This document shows, piece after piece, positions 57,421 to 64,000 of a stretch of DNA of 64,000 bases. Within the stretch, counting starts at the first letter, position 1; the number at the start of each line of letters is the position of its first letter. The notes beneath the pieces are model-generated. The model was given only the letters and a program-made list of their open reading frames with translations, had not been told where the DNA came from and ran no database searches. Position numbers and translations under genes: made by a program. Source of the DNA: Ashinkailepas kermadecensis (lineage: Eukaryota; Arthropoda; Thecostraca; Neolepadidae); contig JAOTOM010004334.1 in NCBI GenBank assembly GCA_034440615.1, positions 100,001-164,000 of the forward strand, given 5' to 3'.

Positions 57421-58126
57421 GAAAAAAATGTAATGAAACAGAGATCTTTTCCAAAAAATAACGAAATACATAAAACAACACCCCTGTTCAGGGGTGCTGT
57501 TTTATGTGCTCCGTGTCCCTGTGGAATGCCTATGCCAGCTGGAAAGAGAAATCTTTCCCCAAGCCAGGAGCAGGGCGGCCTCGCTGTTTTGGGCCATTGC
57601 GGATGGGGCAGCGTAGACGAGCAGTGGTATGACCTGTGGGTTGAACGGATCCGGGTGTGTCTTCAGTTTGCAGCACACCTCGGAAGGCAGGGCGGGCTAT
57701 GCAATCCTCTCCCAAATACCTGCAGGCTATCTGTACTTACTGCACATGCTAAGTTGACTTCCTTTTCAACGTTCCTAGAGATATTATCCAACTGACAGGT
57801 CTGATAAGAAAGATATTTATATATTGACAGGTTGAGCATACTGACATTGATTGGCTTGACATATTGACAGGTCTAACAAGAGAGGTTTTCCAATTGATAG
57901 CTCAGATCGGGATTGGCCTAGATATGGAAGTATTTCTGTTCTCTCTGTACTCCTATGGTTAGCCATGGTTAGGAGTGTCATGCACATTACCTATTGATGC
58001 AGCACATTATTGATTATTGCTTCCCAAAACCCAGCTTGAAATCCGGTACCAAGGTGGTAAATTATTCTTGAAAAGGCAGTAGAATAGCGAAAAAGTCGAA
58101 GTAGGAAAATAGACTACAGTTTTTAT
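57421..58126. other. gene-free stretch
   Basis: Repetitive TTGACAGGT/ATATTGACAGG words at 57790-57900; otherwise unique. No exon supported. Confidence 0.35.
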
Positions 58127-58130
58127 TTGA

Positions 58131-58935
58131 ACCCTCTACAGGGGTCTGAGGGGGTTGATATGTGCCCCTCCCCCGAAGGTTTTCCGTGGATAGTGAAAGA
58201 ACAGCGCGCGGTAACGCGCCGAAATTTGGCGTACCTTTTCCCACATCAATTTGACATGTTAAGTGAAAATGTAGAGGTCAGATCATCTAGGGTCAACCAG
58301 TTAGTCAAGGTCAAGTGAGGTCACGTCCAGAAAAGTTAAACCAGTCGTCACGCTTTACCGGATCAAGATCTTTTAATGAAACTTTCAGCGTTTGTTCATC
58401 TTTAGGGAGGAAACAAAACCTTTTTTTCGTTTTTGATGACATCAGTTTTGCATATTTGACCATTATCGTTAAAATCGAAGATTGTGGCTAAAGTAAGTAT
58501 TTTTTTATGAGAGCAAGTTGACTTCAAACAATGTTTTGCGGTCCGCTCTACCCATTATAAAATAAAAATTAAAGAAAATTGAAACCTCAAACTTCTGACA
58601 TTTCAAAAACCTAACATGTTTATTTTTTATGGCCAAAAATTTATGGACATGGTCGATTTCGCCTTCCTTTTCTGATTCTGTTTTTTTCAAATCTCCCCCA
58701 AAATGAACTCCCCAGGGCCAAAAACATGAAGTCAGTTGTGAAACATAGACCCCTAGTGACGTCACTTTTGGGGGCGATGCAATTTTGGGGGTAGTTTCTG
58801 GCCCTACTCGTCGAGCGCTTTCCGATGACACCTCTTTCGTTTTCGTGCGACGCTTAGTTTTGAGATTAGATGGGGGTGTTGTATCAACCCCCTTCCGAGA
58901 CGGGGGTGTGAGGATCTGACCGGAAAGACATAGGG
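58131..58935 (-). mobile_element. TTAA-type element, copy 3 (nearly full length)
   Basis: On the minus strand, TTAA (58936-58939) is followed by CCCTATGTCTTTCCGGTCAG. All landmarks of copies 1 and 2 then follow in order: TCATCGGAAAGCGCTCGACG, AGTGACGTCACTAGGGGTCT, GAAATCGACCATG, AATGGGTAGAGCGGACCG, GGTAAAGCGTGACGACTGG. It ends GAGGGTT-CAA (58127-58130), a mutated TTAA. This 805 bp copy defines the family's length. Confidence 0.85.
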
Positions 58936-59534
58936 TTAAGAAAGACATAGTGCGCCTTAGAGCAATGACGGAAGTCACCATTTTTAATTTCCCATTTCCT
59001 GACTTATGGATGCTTTTGGTTTGATTGCAATGAACATGCGAGCAGAAAATGGTGACAGTTGAAAATTCGTGATGATATTGGCAGGAAGGAGTGAAAAATT
59101 GTTTCCAGCTAGTTCTATGCCACTTTCCACGCAACTCTAGAAAAGTCCGAATACTGATGATATATTAACCGTACCACTGCTGAAGGCATGAGTGATAGTA
59201 ACCATGCGTCAACCAATGTAACCGGACTTAACGTAGCCTAGCGTGCTGTGTTACCTCAACGTTCTTCACTCAATTCAATCTAATCGTACTAAGATCACTC
59301 GGGTATGGAAGCGCATTCTTGCTTGCCTATGAATTCGTAGGAGCGTACGATTATACAACTCTGGGAACATCTCGGCCAGATGGCATTCTACAGCACGTGG
59401 TAAGCATATCACGCTCTATGCATAGTACCCGCTAAGCAAAGCACACGTTAAACATGGCACGCGCTGAACATGTCCTTTTTACGCCAAAACGTTGCGCCTC
59501 GATATCGTTAAAACGCATGCGCTACTTGGTATCA
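58936..59534. other. gene-free stretch
   Basis: Unique AT-rich DNA; nothing recognised. Confidence 0.35.
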
Positions 59535-59650
59535 GGTGCTCAGGTGCTACATGATGTTCAGGTGTTCAGGTGTCCTGGTGTTTCCTGGTTTGCTCGTTTG
59601 CAAGTGTTATCTGGTGTTCACTGGTGTTCAGGTGTTTCCTGGTGTCCACT
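59535..59650 (+). repeat. short degenerate array of CAGGTGTTCAGGTG words
   Basis: About ten loose 10-13 bp units (TCAGGTGTTC, TCCTGGTGTT) in a single orientation. Confidence 0.75.
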
Positions 59651-60678
59651 GGAAAACGTGAACCTCACTCATAGTCAATTTAAGTCGACTCGCACTGGCG
59701 CCTAGTTTGTGTAGCTTCAGCTCCAAAGTTAGAAGAAGTTTGGTTAAGTAGTTAGGTACCTCCAAAGTTAGGTACGGATTATTTGCTTAGAAGAAGCAAC
59801 ACTACGGAAGAACAATGCACTGGCAATAGTTATTATCGCCTTCCACTTCGCCAGATGGGCAAGTTATCTCCCCCTCCGCCGGTGGCACTGGCACTCTCCG
59901 TCACAGTCTGTCACATTCGACATATTGTCAGTGACTATCACAACTCCGCCTGCCCGTCAACTGGCGTGACGTCATCGCCAATCGGCTGACAGCCGACAGT
60001 TGGCGCGGCGGATGGACGGTGGGCGGCGCGGCACATCAGCCGCGACGGCCGGCCACTCAGTCATCCGCTTTCTTCGGAATCGGAGGCGACAGCGGCGCTG
60101 GTCCGCGCGCTGACACCGACTGTAAATCAAATCCGCAGTAGATCGGCGACCGACGTCAGCTGATGACGTACGATAAATCAAAACGATCGTAAAATGCATC
60201 AACTGGACGGCGGTGAGTCGTAAAATTCATCACCGCAGATGTGATCAGAGGCGGGTGTCATTGGAGCGCTGCCAGGGACGCTGTGGTGGCGCTGAGACGA
60301 CCCAGCCATGGAAATGTGATGGAATTTCGGCCGACTTGATGTTGCCGACGGGATTGTGATGAGCTGGGACCTTGCATGACCGCCAGACACGGGAGGTAAA
60401 CGAAAATTGGCCAGCTGTAGACTATTTGACATCACAGACATGTAACATAGGTGCTACATGTACAAGAAGTCGCGCATCCGTCTGCAATTCGCCATTCGTA
60501 ATGGAAGCCAACATTTTCTTCTGGGAAGAGAGCGACGTCATATCTTGGGGGGCAGGGCATTGCATTATGCTCCCGAGGTCCATCAGGGGCTGTCTGGACT
60601 GTGGAGTCCCTGTGTTTCACAGCTCCTGAGCTGTGAAAGGTTGTGCACAGTGTAGACACACTGCAGCTGCAGCACTCG
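59651..60678. other. gene-free stretch
   Basis: Contains a GC-rich unique patch at 59960-60130. No supported coding exon or RNA gene. Confidence 0.35.
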
Positions 60679-60738
60679 TCTACTTCGTCCACGTCTACGT
60701 CTACTTCGTCTACGTCTACGTCTACTTCGTCTACGTTG
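60679..60738 (+). repeat. GTCTACGTCTACTTC hexamer/18-mer array
   Basis: Tandem GTCTAC and TTCGTC hexamers over 60 bp. The acidic/valine repeat peptide on the minus strand is a consequence. Confidence 0.92.
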
Positions 60739-62235
60739 GGCTGCTCTTCAACCCGCACGCTCTGAACCATAGCACAGGGATATGTCCGCAATGCACCGCA
60801 CAGCCTTTGAACCCACAACCGCATCTGCATGGCTGGCGACCCAGGGAAGTTGGTGACATGGGCGGGGAGTGCGAGAAAGGACCTTGAATTTGAAAAGTGG
60901 AAATCGGGGACAGTCGGCTTGGGCAAGCAAAACTTTCGGGTGTTTAAGTGTGCATCGCGGAAACATTGATTCACCGTGATTTGCCATTTGAAATGACCTT
61001 ATTACGGAATGCCGAGGCGTACATTGTGTGAATATCAAACGTGTGCACTATTCCTGTTCTTGCTAGCTGCTGAGTTCAGAAGTCTTCTTCGCGGTGTAAT
61101 TTTGCAAGCGACATCCACCACGATTTGGCTAACTGGGACACCTGATGGAATGTTCCGAGATAAAACTGACTCTATCGCTGTGGCATCCTTTATTGCATTC
61201 CCAACGGGAATTTAATTAAATATGAAAACTGTGCACAACATCCTGCTGCAATGAAGGCTGCGTTCAACGTGTGCAAAAACAGCCCAGAAATCAGAGGTCG
61301 GGAATTATTCCCCCCTCTCACCTAGGGGACACTTAAGGGAGATTCCTGGGACGGAGGCCGGCTCGGTCAGCCCGTTCAGTTCTCACATGTAATGTTAGTA
61401 TTTAGATAGCAACAGGACGCTTTCAAACCGCACTGAACATTGAAGCTGCAAAGGTACTCCACCTCTTTTATCATCACCTCCACCTACTTACTGAGATCAA
61501 CAACGAGTCCTGACCCACTGCCTGCACTCTCTTCAATGCTTATTTCTTGCTTTGTGTTTGTGCTTTTCCATTCTACTTAGACCTACGTGAACCTGATATT
61601 CGGGAAGCCCGTGGCATACCTGGTGTCAATTTATTTCTAAATTGGAAATCAATTAAAGTGGAATTATGTTATCCTAAATATAATGCTAACAAACTGAATA
61701 TGTTTAGGATACATAAATATAACTCCAGTGAAGCCCAGAACACGTCTGTAAATTACAAAACTTCAGAAAAGCTAAGTCCCCAACTCCTTGAATGTCGCTC
61801 AAGCAGCTCCGCAAAAAGATAATTAAAAATACGATTTACAACACTATCTAAGTTAAACTAAAATAAGGAGACAAACACATCGAACAACTAGTAAATCTAC
61901 CAAACTTAGGTCATACAGCACACACAAATTATAAATTAAACTTCTACTCCCAAAGACTTATCACTAAAACTAGTGGTCGACTCTTCTTTCCTTTCACGTT
62001 AGCCCCGGCCTTCCCCACGGTCTTCTGGATAACTGACACGTCCGCTTGGAACAGAAGCCGAGGTGAACGGACCTGCTGGAGGAAAGTGGAATATAATATT
62101 TTTTCTTGGGTGGTTCGCGACGAACTTCATGCTCACGGCTGACGGCGCCGATCATACTTTTTCGCCGATGGGCCGCGGGATTGGGGAATATCCCGAATTG
62201 GGAATTCCCGAATTGGGAATTGGGAAATATCTCGA
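60739..62235. other. gene-free AT-rich DNA
   Basis: Unique DNA. Near 62180-62230 there is a small GGGAATT tandem (AATTGGGAATTCCCG). No exon recognised. Confidence 0.4.
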
Positions 62236-62310
62236 GTGGTGCGAGTGTTGGACGCGGTGTCTCTGTATGCAGAGCTGAACACCTTAACCACTCGGCCATC
62301 CCCGTCCCGG
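62236..62310 (-). mobile_element. tRNA-Leu/Ser-like fragment (SINE head or tRNA relic)
   Basis: On the minus strand, GATGGCCGAGTGGTTAAGG is a textbook class II tRNA box A and D-arm, followed by an anticodon-like arm CTCTGCATACAGAG. The box B motif GGTTCGAATCC is absent, and the acceptor ends do not pair. It is therefore a relic or the head of a SINE, not a functional tRNA. Confidence 0.6.
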
Positions 62311-63602
62311 GACATTGATTTGACAACGTGGTGATGCGACAGCATGCACGCGAAATGAAAGTTGGTACATGGTATATATAGGCTATGCATCAAAACGGGT
62401 GTTGATGTTTGAGTCCCGAATGGGTCCAATCGTGGTGCATTGCATGGAATTCCCTGGCCACCTCCCTCCCACCGAGCCTCTTCCAAGGTTGGATTTGTAT
62501 TTTTGAATGATGGATCTGGAGGAAAATGTGGAGCAATCAATTTCGGAGAGGGTAATGCTTGCACATCAACAACTCCTGCTTGCACTTCCCAGTCAGTTTT
62601 GAGCATGTCGTTAAACAGCAATACGTTTGCAGCTATATTATTCAAAGCATATCATTTAATCTCTGGGCGAAAAAGGAGCACCAATTTTCTGGAGAAGGTA
62701 ACATTCTGGATGACAAGCATCCAAGACAAAGCAATGCTTCCATCCCGACCTCCCCCCCCCCCTTCACACACACACACTCTCTACATAATCTTCAGGAGGT
62801 TTTTAGTCTCAGAAGTTCCGAGCTGGCGCCACAGAGCTCCCACGTCTCACGGAGGGGCAGGTGGCGGCGGTGACCTCACCGCCCAGGTGCAAGTGGTGCT
62901 CGTCTCGCCACACTGGCCTATCACCAGCATCTGGTGCATCTCATCTGGTGCATCAGCACCTGGTGCAAGCTGCCCACCTGGACACCTGGACGTCAAACGG
63001 GCGTCCTTCTTTCACGTCCGGCTGCGACACTAGTCACTCGCCCAGCACGTGGCCCACAGCAGCCAATTTATCATCATCAGGTGGCCGGCTGCCAAGCTAG
63101 GAGGGGCGTGGGGGGGGGGCTGGGCGTGGTGAAGCGTCACTGCCTGCATCGGAGGTCAAAACATGCTGAGAATTGTCGCTGAAGAAAATGAGTCGGAAAA
63201 TGTTGTCGCATAAACGAATGCTCGAAGCAGCTAAAGTGTGAGCTTCTTTTAAACGGGAATCGACTGGAGTTTGAACATTTCATAGTGCCCCAACGGCCTT
63301 GTACGAGACACTCGATCGAAAGCCTCTCGTACCCGATCTTAAATCCCTTTGCCGCCGGTTATCCAAATTCCCAGCTAACAATTCATCGAGAAAACTAAAT
63401 TTGTTGCCCGAGTGACAGCAAATCGTCGCCAACGCCCGGTACTACGCTACCGGACAAAAAACAAAAACGACACCTGCCCTGCACAGAGCAGCGCTTCGGG
63501 TTCCCAGTAACGCCTCTCAGCGCCTCTGCACACCGTCCGACAGCAGCGCACTGGCTCACGTGGGAACAGGACCCAGCGTCCATGCTCACGTCACACATGC
63601 GG
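62311..63602. other. gene-free stretch
   Basis: Unique DNA with a C-run near 62752-62762, a (CA)n stub, and repeated CATCTGGTGCA words near 62930-62965. No exon supported. Confidence 0.35.
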
Positions 63603-63640
63603 TATAAATAACACGGCGCCGACCGTCCGTGTCGCCGTCG
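63603..63640 (+). promoter_or_regulatory. possible TATA-box core promoter
   Basis: TATAAATA at 63603-63610 lies in GC-rich flanks (CGGCGCCGACCGTCCG downstream), a composition often seen at arthropod TATA promoters. No TCAGT initiator sits at the expected distance and no exon is visible in the remaining 360 bp, though a transcript could continue beyond the window. Confidence 0.25.
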
Positions 63641-63863
63641 GTCGGCGCCACGCACCCCTCCCCTGCCCGCACGTCCAGCCTTCTGGCGCGGTGAGGCTAA
63701 TGGCAGTCGACAGGCATGAAGATAACTCGTCACAGAACAGTGTTCGTATCACTCACAGCATCAGACGCGCGGCAACTTCACAGGCTTCCTGTCAGACAGT
63801 GTAGACGGTGTGCACCGCACCGTACACAAGCATTTCGTAAATAATGATCCGTCAGGCGCGCCA

Positions 63864-63928
63864 ATCATCATCATCATCGACGTCATCGTCATCATCATCA
63901 TTATCATCATCATCATCATCATCATCGC
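63864..63928. repeat. (TCA)n microsatellite
   Basis: About 20 ATC/TCA trinucleotides with a few interruptions (GACGTCATCG). Confidence 0.95.
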
Positions 63929-64000
63929 AATGTGTATTATTCCTTCTCAAAGCGAAGCATTACTCGTACGTTTCGGTCAGGGCGGTGCAACATCAAAATG

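Overview
This is eukaryotic, repeat-saturated intergenic DNA. I read it as an arthropod genome. Two things support that: the only convincing gene is a NET-family zinc-finger exon (no ocelli/elbow B), and there is a degenerate interstitial tract of the arthropod telomere motif TTAGG at 38.6-38.9 kb. A crustacean is possible, but the sequence does not settle the class.

Gene content is minimal. One large 3' exon of a noc/elB homologue lies on the minus strand (3787-4602), with a splice acceptor at its upstream edge; the first exon is not recognisable in the window. Two decayed non-LTR retrotransposon fragments were also found: CR1-like at 20.7-21.9 kb and L1/Tx1-like at 47.5-47.9 kb. All other long open frames are products of stop-free tandem repeats or of GC-rich DNA.

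The rest is a mosaic of two kinds of repeat. (1) There are more than 20 tandem-repeat families, most confined to a single array: 37, 88 (44+44), 29, 18, 92, 40, 34, 18, 57, 22, 77, 24, 32, 27/32, 33 and 14 bp units and others. By my estimate they fill about a quarter of the window. The largest is a 6.2 kb array of 77 bp units (27.06-33.30 kb); next is a 1.7 kb array dense in CACGTG/TGACGTGA (42.4-44.1 kb). (2) There are several families of short non-autonomous DNA transposons and SINEs. These include hAT-like elements with 8 bp target duplications, TTAA-flanked piggyBac-like elements (one pair forming a 1.9 kb palindrome around a shared TTAA, one copy split by 2.3 kb of other DNA, one nested in a hAT-like element), tRNA-headed SINEs sharing a body, and a four-copy dispersed family.

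Layout: 0-3.8 kb minisatellites and the region downstream of noc; 3.8-4.6 kb noc exon; 4.65-5.4 kb palindromic satellite in the inferred noc intron; 5.4-20 kb SINEs, MITEs and satellites; 20-24 kb decayed retroelement and unique DNA; 24-27 kb satellite and nested transposons; 27-33.3 kb giant satellite; 33-40 kb MITEs, TTAGG-like tract and a (TA)n tract; 40-47.5 kb satellites; 47.5-64 kb mostly unique AT-rich DNA with the inverted TTAA-element pair. No operon-like or pathway organisation exists. A large, nearly gene-free setting would fit a developmental transcription factor with distant regulatory DNA, but that is inference.
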